Of a DNA stretch of 64,000 nt, positions 49,863 to 61,200 are shown piece by piece. Source of the stretch: Todiramphus chloris collaris (taxonomy: Eukaryota > Chordata > Aves > Coraciiformes > Alcedinidae); contig JANVCC010000152.1 of the NCBI GenBank assembly GCA_025345505.1, positions 2,365,318 through 2,429,317 of the forward strand, written 5' to 3'. The first letter of the stretch is position 1; every line of letters begins with the position of its first letter. The translations under genes were made by a program, and so were the position numbers. The notes below the pieces were generated by a model. That model made no database searches. It had not been told where the DNA came from and saw only the letters and a list, made by a program, of their open reading frames with translations.

Positions 49863-52800
49863 GTGAACCGTGGAGCATGACACCTCTGTATCCACAAGAC
49901 TAAGAGAGACATACTTCTAGCAAGGCCGTCCAGAGTGCTTCAACTCTGACTTGTCACCATGCACAACCCTGTGGTCCTCACCTTCAGCCCACAGTGAGGG
50001 TTACTCCTGACTCATTTGCTATTTCTTCATGCCACAGAAATGGGCCAAGGGAACTCAGGGTCCTTCCTGCTGGGAAGCAGACCATGAACTGTGACAACTA
50101 CAAGGCATGGACAAAAGTATGTCAAAGAATGGGCAGCTGGCAAAGAAGGACTGCCTGGCTGGGCAAGCAAGAGGGTGGGGGCCTTTGCCAATTGAGGTGT
50201 GACTGCTATTCAAGGAAGAATCAGACCAGCCTGAATTGTGTCTCTAAGAAACTCCTGGACTTGGCTAGCCAGATCGTAACCTGGGCACCACCTGGCTGCT
50301 TGCAGGCTGCATGTCAGTACATCTCCTGTGTCGTGTGCTAGTATGGGCCCTGAGGATGGAGAAGAGGTGTGGGGGTGAGGGACAGCTGAGGACAGAGCAG
50401 GGAGGTCTGTGCACTGCAAGGAACTCTGCGACCAAGTAAAGGCCACTCCTGCTAATATTTTGTCTGCCTACCTGCCCATGTTTCCCTGTACACTGGCTGC
50501 ATGCAATGCAAGGTGCTGGCTTCAAGACAACCTATCCCATCACTTATGCAGGGAATGGGGAAGGACCTGAATGAGAGGCTACCAGCCATGGCTTTAACTG
50601 TAGGGTAATGCAGTGTCTGGAAGGCAGCAGTGGGAGGCAAGACAGGGCTGGCTGACAAGGTCGTTCCCATTCTGAGCAAAATTAGAGCCCCGCACTCATC
50701 AAAAATCCAGAAAAAAATCAATAGGTCAGTGAAATCACTAAACTGACTACAAATGTGCATCGTGTGGTACCTCTGATGCCCCAGTGGTGATGAAGAGGAC
50801 TGCAGAAGGACAGAGGATGCACTGCTCATATTTAGTACAGTAAGTGCTTCTGCCTTCAGTAGAGTATACCATCAATCATCATGGAAACAGGTCTGAGCAT
50901 GGAGGTCATTCTCAAGGGAAAGCAGCTGCAAGTGGGGCAGGATTAAACCACCACTTAAAGCATTGCTGAGCTTGGGCTATGTTGTCATTCATTTCTGAAT
51001 TCTGCGAGTGAGGTCGCAACATCTTATGCATGCAAACACGAGCAGCAGTGGAAATGAGTATGCACCTGCAGCTCAGGTCTGGCCTCCAGGTTTATTTTGA
51101 AGTTTATCAATTTTTTTATGTCATGCTTGCCACAAACTCCCATGCAGGTTTTCTCAGTGTTGCTGCGCTAGCATGGCCCTAATGCCTTTGAAACGGGTTG
51201 ACATTGTAGTTGTCTGATAGGTTTGTTAAGATAATTACAACTCAGCGTTAACTCCAACTCTTGTTGTGCCTTAGTTTGAGTGGAATAGAGTAATTTAGCA
51301 CTTTGATTTGAAGACAGTGGCAGGTGGAAAATACACTGCTCCCTGTGAACTTCTCTAAAAAACTGTAAAACCGGCTCCTTCGTTTCTTAGTTGGCACATT
51401 TCCAAACCTGCTGGTGCTGACTTAGTAGGAAGTATTATCTTATGGAAATATTAAGAATTTCCAATGGAAGCAGGATGGGAGAAAGAATTGTTTTATATTA
51501 AAGTTACTAATATGCCTTTAGACAGCTACATCTGTAAAATGAACTTGTGTGCTACTAGAGTTAAACAGTTAAAGACATTTTCTTCTCTTGAATACTGTGA
51601 AGAATTACCCCTCTCCTTGAATGTGTTCAGCTGCTACAGTCAGTTTCTAAGCATGTATCCAAATTAAAAATATATTAAACAACACTTTATGTTCCAGACC
51701 TGAAATTCCCCAGGATAAGTTCAGGAACTTCAAGGGATAGCAAAGGTGCAAGGCAGATATAACACTATTTTCCTGTTAACTGTAAAGTGACTTAATTATC
51801 CAGTGCTGTCTGACCATAGTATTTTCAGTGTTATGTTAAATTATGTTTAGTTGCAGACCACAAATGACCTTCTTTCAAGTTTTATCTCAATTGATTCTAT
51901 ATTGATGCTCCTATCCTTACAGCACATGGCTCTTCAAAGCCCAAATCAGAAGAACGGGAAAATTCTCAGACTGATCATAAAATGTTTCAAATTAATTCTT
52001 ATGATGATTAACAGCTCCACTCATGTTTTCAGGATAACACTCCACAAAACCTTACACGAGTCTCATAGACTATCAGGAATTATCAATAATACATTTTTCT
52101 CTATGATGGGAACATTACATTACCTGAACTCATTCATTATAGGCAACAATAGGGAATCAGTGATTTTAGGATGGACTAATAGAACAGTAATTAATATAGA
52201 ATCCAATTTTAGAGACCACAGTCACTTTCAAGTGATACAATGCCTCGTTTGATTTTCAGATCTAATCATTAAGGAAGTACATAGCCCTTTCTCATTCATC
52301 ACATGCAATCCTCTCTTTAACTTATCTAGTTTCAGAAGGAAGATGTAGCAATTAGCTCATGGGTGTTTTGGTTTTTTTTTGCATTGCTAACTGTCTTATT
52401 ATAAAAAGTTGGTGCTAGCAAGAACTTTTATTGACAACATTTTATTCTTATTCTTTCTGTCTCACTTCTCTCCTTGAATGTCATCTCACCTAAGAGAAAA
52501 GTGGTAATTAAGACAAGAGTGAAAAACAACACCACTGGATCTTCATACTGCTCTGTAGTTTACTACCAGTAATTGGCTGCTCACTGCAGGACACTATCAT
52601 AATTTTAATTGTGATTTTTCAACCAAGGCATATAAGTCAGCTCTTCATAGATACATTAATGAATGCTTGCTGCTCCTTTACTGATTCCTGTATATTTACA
52701 TTATCAGCCTTAGTAACAGCTGAAACTTCCAGCAAGCACTTTACTTCAAAAGAAAATAAAAATTTGAAAGGTCTGCTTTTTTTTTTTGTGAAGCTACTCA

Positions 52801-53528
52801 GGCTGTGTTTTTCACAAAACATCTCCAAAACCACAGGAAGAAAAAAATAAACTATGGGGTTTATTTCTTCCAATTGAAGTGAATAATCTAAAAACCTAAT
52901 CTGATATTTGGTAGGTTTTACCACTGTGTTATGCAAAAAACCCTCTTTAAATATTTATAATTGTCCCAGATTTGAAGGTTAAGATCCTCATACAATAAAC
53001 TATTACACGTTAAAACAATGCACATTTAAATAACCAGAACATTTATAATGTACATTCACAGTGTATAATATTTTTATGCTAAGGTAACCAGCTGGAACAA
53101 ATGGGAGTTATAGCAGTATAAAACTCTAGAAAAACTGTGATTAATCAGGTATAGGTCCCTATGGCACATAACTATATTATTTGCATAAATAGAGGCACGG
53201 GTATTCAAAATTATGGTTCAGGAGAAAAGGTGAGACCACCAGAGGAAGAAAGTTGGAATTTAGCCCCCAAACTATCATTTACCACTAAAGATAGCTATCC
53301 TTGATCAAGACAATAAAAGACTACATGCTTCTGTGGCTGCTGCAATGCTTTTCTGTTTGTAGCATCGTTATGTCAAGCTCAGCCACGAGAATTTCAATGT
53401 TAAGAAACAGAAGAGAGAAAAATGGGGAGGATGAAGAAGCAAAAGGAGGTAAGAATAAGGAAAGGCAGCATTTTCACCAACCCACAGAGTTTTCCTCAAC
53501 ATTAATTATTGTTCACAGTGTTACTCAC

Positions 53529-53762
53529 CGACATCAGGATCAGTGGCTTGGACTCTTGTTAACAAAGCTTTAGTGGCTGTGTTCTCATAAACACACGCAG
53601 TATAGTGATCAGATGAAAACACTGGTGGATTATCATTAACATCTTCTAAAATAAGATGGACTTCTGACTGGCAAAACCTGCCACCACCATCTGTGGCTCG
53701 AGCAACCAAGTTGTATGCAGGGATTTTCTCTCGGTCAAGAGGGGCCAAGGACTTCAGCTCAC
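53529..53762 (-). CDS. FAT3: FAT3 exon: end of a cadherin repeat with DVNDNPP linker (phase 1-1)
   Basis: This 234-base exon has phase 1 at both ends. After the split Gly it encodes [60 protein letters not shown] and [27 protein letters not shown] and D-V-N-D-N-P-P complete one cadherin repeat. [15 protein letters not shown] begins the next, which continues in the 38397-38786 exon across a 14.7 kb intron. The acceptor is ATCATTTTTAG before GTGAGC and the donor is GATGTCG before GTGAGTAAC. Confidence 0.96.
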
Positions 53763-54635
53763 CTAAAAATGATTGAAAGCAGCAGCCATCATTACTACTG
53801 TAGCAACATCATCAATTCTACATAGTGCGAGTACCTCCAAACAAGTATTTCACAGAAATAGGAAAGAGAAAAAAAATCAACCTTGCTTATTCCAATGAAT
53901 GGATTAAAAACTCAGAGCAGTGTCACTTCTCTCTCTTTACCGAACCAAGTGAGCTGCCAATATGAGTGCAGGCAGGACGAGCCACTCATGGTGGCCTTCA
54001 GTAGCCTACAACTTCACTCATATGAACATCAGCATGTTTTCCAAAATCTATCTTCCTGTTACTCTCAAGGTGTATAGATTCCTAGACACAAAAACAAATC
54101 CTGAATCTGATGACAGCAACCATCATGAAGTCTAAAGTTTTCTAATGCTACCATTCAAAAGATGACAATACCCTCCTCTCCTCACCACAAAGAAATCTCC
54201 AGCCAACTCTGAATTCCTGTAGATGTCTCTGGCATCTAGTTTGAAACAAACTCCTTATTGTCGTACAGAGACAGGTATCACAATAAACTCAAAGCAACAA
54301 AAAGACAGCTTCTTCAGACTGTGAGAGCTTTACCCACTTCCTAGTGCACAGATAAAGAACTGTCATTGTCACATCAGCAAACAGCCACTACTAGTTGGAA
54401 GATAAGTTTCTGGTTAATTTTGTAACGGGTGCAATTTTCAGTTAAATACAAAATTTGTTCTTGATGTGGGCAATACTTCCCCTTCCACATACTGCATATA
54501 TCGCCAAACACCTTCTCTTCATCAGGAATGCTATGGCAATAGCAGGAGCTGCCTCCTGCAAGTCAGGCACAGGAGACATTGTACAGGGAAGGACTTAGGC
54601 TATTATACAAATCAAATTCCTAGGAATAACAGGGC

Positions 54636-54664
54636 GGGGGGGGGGGGGGGGGGGGGGGGGGGGG
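54636..54664. repeat. Homopolymer of 29 G (plus strand)
   Basis: Twenty-nine consecutive G follow GGGC. In the FAT3 transcript this is a C run. It lies about 870 bases upstream, in transcript sense, of the exon at 53529-53762. Such runs can fold as G-quadruplex DNA and are hard to sequence, so the true length is uncertain. Confidence 0.9.
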
Positions 54665-54889
54665 AGAGTTTTATTCATGGGAAAATGATTTTATTTAGAT
54701 TTACTTCATAACAGCCATAAAATCGAGATCTTAGCAGAGATCAGTATTTTTCCAGACCAACTGCCAAACATACAAGACATTTGTAGCACACGAAATGTGC
54801 CCACAAATTCATTACTGATACCCTTTCTCCCCCACAATCTGTGTATAAAAGGAATGTCTTTTTTTATAGAGTTTAAACACCAGTATATC

Positions 54890-55983
54890 TAGGCCAAGGT
54901 GCAAGAAGTGGAGAAGGACTTGGGGGTACTAGTGAATGATTGAGGTGGATAGAGAACTGGCTGAGTAAGAGAGCTCAGAGGGTTGTGATCAGCAGTGCAG
55001 AGTCTAGCTGGAGGACCATAGCTAGTGCTGTTCCACAGGGGTCAGTGCTGGGTCCAATCCTGTTCAACATCTTCGTCAATGACCTGGATTGAAGGGACAG
55101 AGAGTGTACCCTCAGCTAGTTTGTGGATGAAACAAGACTGGGAGGAGTGGCTGATAGACCAGAAGGCTTTGCTACCATTCAGCGAGATCTGGACAGGCGG
55201 GAGAGTTGGGCAGAGGGGGACCTAATGAAGTTCACCAATACTAAGTGTAGAGTCCTGCACCTGGGAAGGAATAACCCCATGTACCAGTACAGGTTAAGGA
55301 TTGATCTGCTAGAAAGCAGCTCTATGGAGAATGACCTGGGGGTCCTGGTGGACAACAGGTTAACCATAAGCCATCAGTGTGCGTCATGGCCAAGAAGGCC
55401 TGTGGTACAAGAGTGTGTTCAGCAGGTCGAGGGAAATTCTTCTCCCTCTCTACTCTGCTCTAGTGAGGCCACATCTGGAGTACTGTGTCCAGTTCTGGGA
55501 TCTCCAATTCAAGACAGATAGAATCACTGGAGATTGTCTAGCAGAGGGCTACAAATATAATTAGGAGACTGGAACATCTCTCTTATGAGGAAAGGCTGAG
55601 AGCCCTGGGGCTGTTAGCCTGGAGAAAAGAAGGCTGAGAGGGGATCTTATGAATGTTTATATATATCTGAAGGGTGGGTGTCAAGAGGATGGGGCCAGTC
55701 TCTTTTCAGTTGTGCCCAGTAATAGGACAAGAGGCAATAAGCACAAACTGGAACACAGAAAGTTCCATCAGAACATGAGGAAAAACTGTCAGTTTGAGGG
55801 TGATGAAGCACTGGAACAGGCTGCCCAGTGAGGTTGTGGAGTCTCCTTCTCTGGAGACTTTCAAAACCTGCCTGATCTGTTCCTGTGAAACCTGTCCTAG
55901 GTGAACCTGCTTTGGCAGAGGGCTTGGACTAGCTGATCTCCAGAGGTCCTTCCAACCTCTACCATTTTGTGATTCTGTGATTT
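54890..55983 (+). mobile_element. CR1 LINE, 5'-truncated copy with reverse transcriptase remnant
   Basis: From about 54945 this matches the end of the CR1 ORF2 protein. At 55028-55090 the plus strand can be read [16 protein letters not shown] then VNDLD, the conserved reverse transcriptase motif. The following catalytic F-A-D-D box is changed to F-V-D-E (near 55120). Next come GGVADRPEGFATIQRDLDR-like and MKFTNTKCRVLHLGRNNP blocks, then [20 protein letters not shown] and CVQFW. The 3' untranslated part (GGTGGGTGTCAAGAGGATGG, GACTTTCAAAACCTGCCTGA) ends with TTTTGTGATTCTGTGATT. The reading frame is interrupted, and a segment between GGCCTGTGGTAC and AAGAGTGTGTTCAG appears deleted. The copy is dead and antisense to FAT3. 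The 54890-54943 part looks like a displaced CR1 piece (GGAGAAGGACTTGGGGGTAC). Confidence 0.93.
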
Positions 55984-55988
55984 TCTAA

Positions 55989-56640
55989 AAAGCTGGATAT
56001 GAGCTGGCAATGAGCGCTTGCAGCCCAGAGAGCCAACTGCATCCTGGGCTGCATCAAAAGAAGTTATGGCCAGCAGGTCAAGGGAGGTGATCCTGTTTCC
56101 CTATTCTGCTCCTGTGAGACTTCACCTGGAGTACTGCATCCAGCTCTGGAATCAACACAGGGAAGACGTGGATCTGTTGGAGCAGGTCTAGAGAAAGGCC
56201 ACAACAATGACCAGAGGGCTGGAGCACCCCTCCTATGAAGGAAGGCTGAGAGAGGAGGTTCTTCAGCCTGGAGAAGAGAAGGCTCCGGGAAGACCTTACC
56301 ACAGAATTTCAGTACTTAAAAGGGGCCTATAAGAAAGACGGAGACAGACCTTTTAGCAGGGTGTGTTGCAATAGGACAAGAGGTAAAGGTTTTAAATGAA
56401 AGAGGGTACATTTAGACTAGATATAAGGAAGAAACTTTTTTAAAGTGAAGGTGGTGAGGCATTGGTACAGAATATCCAGAGAGGTGGCAGATGCCTGGAA
56501 ACATTCAGGTTGGATGGGGCTCTCATCAACCTGATCTAGTTAAAGATGTTCCTGCTTACTGCAGGGGAGGTTGGACTAGATGAGCTTTAAAGGTTCAGTT
56601 CAACCCAAACCATTCTAAGATTCTATGATTCTCTGGTTCT
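55989..56640 (+). mobile_element. CR1 LINE, second 5'-truncated copy directly behind the first
   Basis: Begins at about AGCTGGATATGAGCTGGCAA and continues TGCATCCTGGGCTGCATCAA, then ACTTCACCTGGAGTACTGCA and AGAAGAGAAGGCTCCGGGAA. It carries the 3' part CAGGTTGGATGGGGCTCTCA, AGGTTGGACTAGATGAGC and the tail ATTCTAAGATTCTATGATTC. Its 3' region differs from the neighbour at 54890-55983 (AAGATGTTCCTGCTTACTGC versus AACCTGCTTTGGCAGAGGGC), so it belongs to another CR1 subfamily and is not a simple duplication. It holds only the very end of ORF2 plus the 3' untranslated region. Confidence 0.92.
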
Positions 56641-56885
56641 CTGACATAACTTGAGGTGTGGCATGGAAACAGGAGGGTTGATATTCACTGTTCCGATTAT
56701 AACATTCAACCTGGCCAACAAAGATGTCCTTCTTTTTCACTCCTACTTCAGAAGTGCCATCCATGCCTGCCAAAAGTGGAACTGGCTGATAACCAAGTGT
56801 AACCTAATTCTAGTTAAGGAAACTAGAACCCACTGAGGTAGAGGGATTAAGGAGGCTATTCAGAAACATTCTGTTGCCATCTTAC

Positions 56886-57039
56886 CATTTTCTGGATCTA
56901 AGAAAAATTTATTGTTCCCAGCACCATAGAGAGAATAGCGAATTTCACCATTGGACCCAATGTCAGCATCTTTAGCACTGATTTTAAGAATGACTTTGTT
57001 TGATGGAATGTCTTCAGGAAACAGTGCTGTGTATGCAAC
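56886..57039 (-). CDS. FAT3: FAT3 exon: start of a cadherin repeat
   Basis: This 154-base exon runs from phase 0 to phase 1. It encodes [40 protein letters not shown] and [12 protein letters not shown]. The F-P-E-D start, [10 protein letters not shown] calcium-binding loop and I-R-Y-S-L strand are the N-terminal half of a cadherin repeat, completed by the 53529-53762 exon. The acceptor is TTTGTCTCTAG before GTTGCATAC and the donor is GAAAATG before GTAAGATGG. Confidence 0.96.
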
Positions 57040-58074
57040 CTAGAGACAAAAACAGAAATGTAAGGTATGCTGTACCAGTATTTTATAGTCTTTGCACAAC
57101 ATTTTTTTTAAACCCTCTGTAGTTCATCTTGCTATATAGGAAACAATTTTCCTTTACATAACACCTGCCTAGAGATTCAAATCACTGTTAAGCTTTGAGG
57201 TGTCACAAAAACAATGCCAAACTATGACTCTTAATGGGGCTCTCTTGGGTGTTAAACACCGTCTTATTTTCTATCTTCCATTTGCTTCATCGACACCCAT
57301 GAAATGGAAACTTTGATGAGTGTGCTAATGAAGACAACAGCTATTATCGCCTAATCCAGCAGTGTTTGAGGGAGATACAGGCTGTGATTCCCCAAAGTGG
57401 TGCTTCCAGTGACAGTGGGCCATCAGTGACAATTTAATGATGGAATTAGATGAGTATATACATGCATACATACATACATACATGAAAGATTCTGTGAGCA
57501 GTACTGTTAAGGAACTCTGTGTTTCACTGTGTGTTTTCTTTCACACAGACCTTTCTGCTGCAGGGATATCAGTTTCTCACTTTACCTTTCCATAGAATAA
57601 GAGACAGCTACCACTGTGAAAGCTGTGCTCAGGCCACACTGCCTGTGTGCCCAACAGTATAAGAGCAAGCTACATTCTTCTGGCTTTTCCACAGGGTCTC
57701 TGACATCTTCCAGGATCAGGAAGGATGGAGTTAAACTAGATGGAAGACATTTCCACATTGGTCCTGAAGGCAAGGCACATTTTTTTCTGCAGAGGAGAAG
57801 CAGCTGCCCAGTGCCTCCTCACAATGCTTTGCTTTCTCTAAAGCCAAATAAGGCCACTGTTGACAAGACTCCTTTGCTAGCTTTACTAGACCATTAACCC
57901 TCCATCTTGGCTTCACAGGACTGCTTTATCCCACTTCTCTCCCAGATCATTCCAGATTTTTCAGCTAAGACCTTAAGGATGAAAATGGACATGGCCTGTA
58001 AAAAGTAGCGACACCCACAGGGTAACCATGGTTTTCAACACACCAGTCGATTGCCATGGGTGTTGCTAACTCAC
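57040..58074 (-). other. FAT3 intron (1035 bases)
   Basis: Donor GTGAGTTAG, acceptor TTTTTGTCTCTAG. A small CATA microsatellite lies at 57459-57484. No gene or transposon is recognised. Confidence 0.85.
57459..57484. repeat. (CATA)n microsatellite
   Basis: About six ATAC/CATA units in tandem, intronic. Confidence 0.8.
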
Positions 58075-58271
58075 CTGTTCACAAACTGGATTATTATCAT
58101 TAACATCAGTGACAGTCACTTCCACGGCAGCTTGGGTTACAAAGAGGCCATCCGTGGCGGTGATGTTCAGATAATAAATGTCTTGCTCTTCCCGATCTAG
58201 AGGCCTTTTAACGTAAACCTTCCATTCATTTTGAACCAGTCCCAGGGCGAACTTCCCTTTGGGATTCCCTC
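58075..58271 (-). CDS. FAT3: FAT3 exon: end of a cadherin repeat with DVNDNNP linker (5'-most exon in the window)
   Basis: This 197-base exon runs from phase 1 to phase 0. After the split Gly it encodes [60 protein letters not shown] and PVCEQ. L-D-R-E, T-A-T-D-G and D-V-N-D-N-N-P close a cadherin repeat. The acceptor is CGTCTCATTGCAG before GAGGGAAT and the donor is GAACAG before GTGAGTTAG. An open frame runs upstream into the intron as far as 58347, but those residues do not resemble FAT3, and the strong acceptor sets the boundary. About 3,200 N-terminal residues must be encoded beyond the right edge of the window. Confidence 0.96.
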
Positions 58272-61200
58272 CTGCAATGAGACGAGGAACACGCAATGGG
58301 CTGGGGTGTCTCTTCAGAGCTCCCACATCATTTAAACACACAGGCACATCTCAGAGGACCTGAAGTAAGCAACCGTCATTTGTTTTACGGTGATTGGTGC
58401 CTTCGAACTCACAGACTCAGGAAATCTGCAATGAGATTATGCTCCCTGTGTTTATTGCCCCCCAAACGCCTTGTATGAAAGTGAACCAATAACTTTCAGT
58501 GGAAACAAAATCCATTTAGCAGCACTGAAGATGATCTCTTGTTTAGTTCCCCGTAAGGACAATCAAATTCAAACTGTGAAGAATCAATAGTCCTCTCGGG
58601 CTGGTACAATTGTCTTTCCATTTAGTCTCGGGAGAGGATGTAATACACTGTAGCTCTTGTTACCAAGACAATTTCATTAGCTGTTGATTATGTAATCAAG
58701 GACTGGAAGTGGGTTCTATTAAGGAATCCTCTAATGAAAGCTTTATCATACAGCTACGCTGCTCTTCTGCTCATTAAAATTCTAGTTTTAAAAAAAAGTT
58801 TACATGACACAGGAAGACACATTAGTATTAAATTGTCCTAACAAGAGGTCATTTGAGGAGCAGTTGGAAGATAAGCAGTACAATTAGATCAAATGTATCA
58901 GAGAGTGAAAGCTGGTGAAAGAAGTGCAGGAGATGAAGCAGAACAGTTTTTTATCGTGCCGTAACACTGACACTGAACCTGGCAATGTTGCTCTCGACAT
59001 CATTAAATTGCCTGGTGACAGAAGTAGATTGGGAAAGGGAAAGTTTTGGTCCCCATCATCTTCAGGAAGGAAGGAAGAAGGGAAGGACATGTCACATTCA
59101 GAAAGGTACAATAATCAAGGTGGGCACAGTTGTTAATGTTTCCAACAGTTATTTACTCTTTCATGCACAATGTGCAATGGTACAGTCCCCTGTCTGCTCC
59201 ATGAGGAAACTACTTTCAATCACCTTTCTCTGAGCCCAGTCTTACCCCCCTGTCAGACCAGACAATAAAATCTTTTAAACCAAGGTTGTGGCTTAACCCT
59301 GGTTAAGCCTCACACAGCTGTTCACTAATTCCCTCCCAGTAGGATGATGGAGAGAATCAGAAGGGTAAGAGTGCAGAAACACACGGGTTGAGATAAAGTC
59401 AGTTTAGTAACTAAAGCAAAAAAATGGGTGTGTTAGCAAAGCAAAATAAGGAATTCCTGATAGGTGTCCAGCTGTTTCTAGGAAAGCAGAGTTCCATCAC
59501 CTGTAACGGTTATTTGGGAAGACAAACACCATGACACCAAACGTCCCCCCTTCCTCCTTCTTCCTCCAGCTTTTATTGCTGAACATGATGGCATACAGTA
59601 TGGGACATCCCTTTGGTCAGTTGGAGAAAGCTGTCCCAGCTGTGTTCCCTCTCAGTTTCTTGTTCACCCCCAGCCTACTTGCTGGTGGGTTGAGAGGCAC
59701 TAAAGGCCTTGGCTCTGTGTAAGCACTGCTCAGCAACAGCTAAAACATCCCTGTGGTATCAACACTGCTTTGGTCACAAGCTCAAAATACAGAATCATAC
59801 CAGCTACTATGAAGAAAATGAATTCTACTCCACCCAAAAACAGTAACGCCAGCTACCCAGTCTTCTGTGCCCAGCATCTAACACAGACTTGGTCTGTGAA
59901 AAAACATACCTGCACATTTAATAATGTAGGATAGAGTCCTATAGTTATGGCAAACTCATGTGCTATAGAAACTCAGTGAGGACATAGAACAAAGCAACAT
60001 ACTATTCCTCTGGGTAAACTTTCATTCCAGCCAACCCCCTGCTAGATCTTTCCCCATCATATTAAGCTTTCTGCTGTGCTCTCCCATGCAGAAATGCAAT
60101 CTCAGAACTACTTTCTATGCTTCTCATGTATAATACTGGTATAAAAATATTAAGTGAATGCTTATTCTTTCTTGTAACATGATCACGAATGTAAACTGTA
60201 CTACTGCTAGTGTACTTTTGCTTACAACTCATTCAGGGTCCTGAGATGTGTCACAGGATCTGTCCAAGTTCAAAGGAAAGACCAGGTTCTTAAACTTACT
60301 CTAGTATTTGTGTTGAATGTTTGAGTAAATAACTATGAAAGAAAGAAAATCCAAGGCTGATTTTATTTGAATTGCCACTGCTGTCAAGCAATTACATGTC
60401 ACTGTTAGTAGTGCTTCTCGTGTCACAATTCTGTCAGTTCCCAGGGACCTTCTTAGCAAAAAAACAAGGCAGTGAAGATCTGAACTTGAAACTGAGCTTA
60501 ACACCAAGCAAAAAAAGTCTAATGCATATTTCATACCTTCTTTCTACATCAAAAAGCAGAAAAGAGGTCACAGGCTGTAATCTATCCCTCCTTCATTAGC
60601 TACCAATGACAAGATAGACTGGTTTCTATTTAATATGAAAACTAAGTCAGTTGAGACAGGCTGAGCAAATCTTTCTCGTTAAGCATCACCATTTGTGCTA
60701 GCTGTAACTGTGTCAAAAAAGCACACTGTAATGAATAAAATTTCCAGAAAATTAGTCAGGTAAGCATTATAATTATAAAAGGCTCTCTAATCATACAGAG
60801 CACGAAGCAGATATATGAAACACTGACATTTTCCATTCATAGAAAATAACCTTTTTTGATCACAAAACCAAACAGATCCCAACTTATCCACTAATTTCTA
60901 TGACAGTCTAGAATAACAACCACTGGACTCAGTTAAACCTTGTTTAACCTTTTGTGTGATACAAACACACATTTCTCCTAAAGAGATTTACAGAGTATAT
61001 CAATGTGCACTACAGGCCAGGTCTGAATACAATTCAAGGAAATGAGAAACTGTCCATTGACTTCAGTCTTAATGTGACTTCAAAGAAGGTTGACCCCTGC
61101 TGATTGACATTAAATTCTCTCTATTCAGTTAAATACCAGCATAAAGAAAAGCTTAATTCTGCTTTATAAAAGGCTATAATCTTGTCATAGTGAGTTTAAT

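Larger units (their letters stand above)
38787..53528 (-). other. FAT3 intron (14742 bases), repeat-rich
   Basis: This is the longest intron in the window. It contains a T/G tract (40107-40292), CR1 pieces (40402-40742, 42930-43465, 46475-46533, 47296-47345, 49715-49862), a very old CR1 remnant (45330-46130), a solo LTR (47514-48279), a TA/CATA microsatellite (44735-44805) and a 20-base T run (45136-45155). Segments between them (38.8-40.1, 40.8-42.9, 43.5-44.7, 48.3-49.7, 49.9-53.5 kb) show no gene. The stretch 49900-50850 is more GC-rich, with no identity I recognise. Confidence 0.75.
53763..56885 (-). other. FAT3 intron (3123 bases) filled largely by CR1
   Basis: This intron contains the 29-G run and two CR1 copies (54890-55983 and 55989-56640). 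Together these make up more than half of it. The remainder shows no gene. Confidence 0.8.

Noticed and set aside
49900-50850. GC-richer segment with open frames of 115 and 125 codons
   Set aside because: No protein family is recognisable and no repeat could be named, so no gene is called. It may be a worn repeat.
54466-54711. Open frame with a poly-Gly stretch
   Set aside because: The Gly run is the translated 29-G homopolymer, and the rest resembles nothing known.
55025-55831. Possible intact CR1 reverse transcriptase gene
   Set aside because: Reverse transcriptase motifs are visible, but the copy is 5'-truncated, interrupted in frame, and has a changed catalytic box. It is a dead LINE fragment.
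58272-58347. Extension of the 58075-58271 exon upstream to an ATG at 58347
   Set aside because: The added residues do not resemble cadherin or FAT3, and a strong acceptor (CATTGCAG) precedes 58271 in the right phase.
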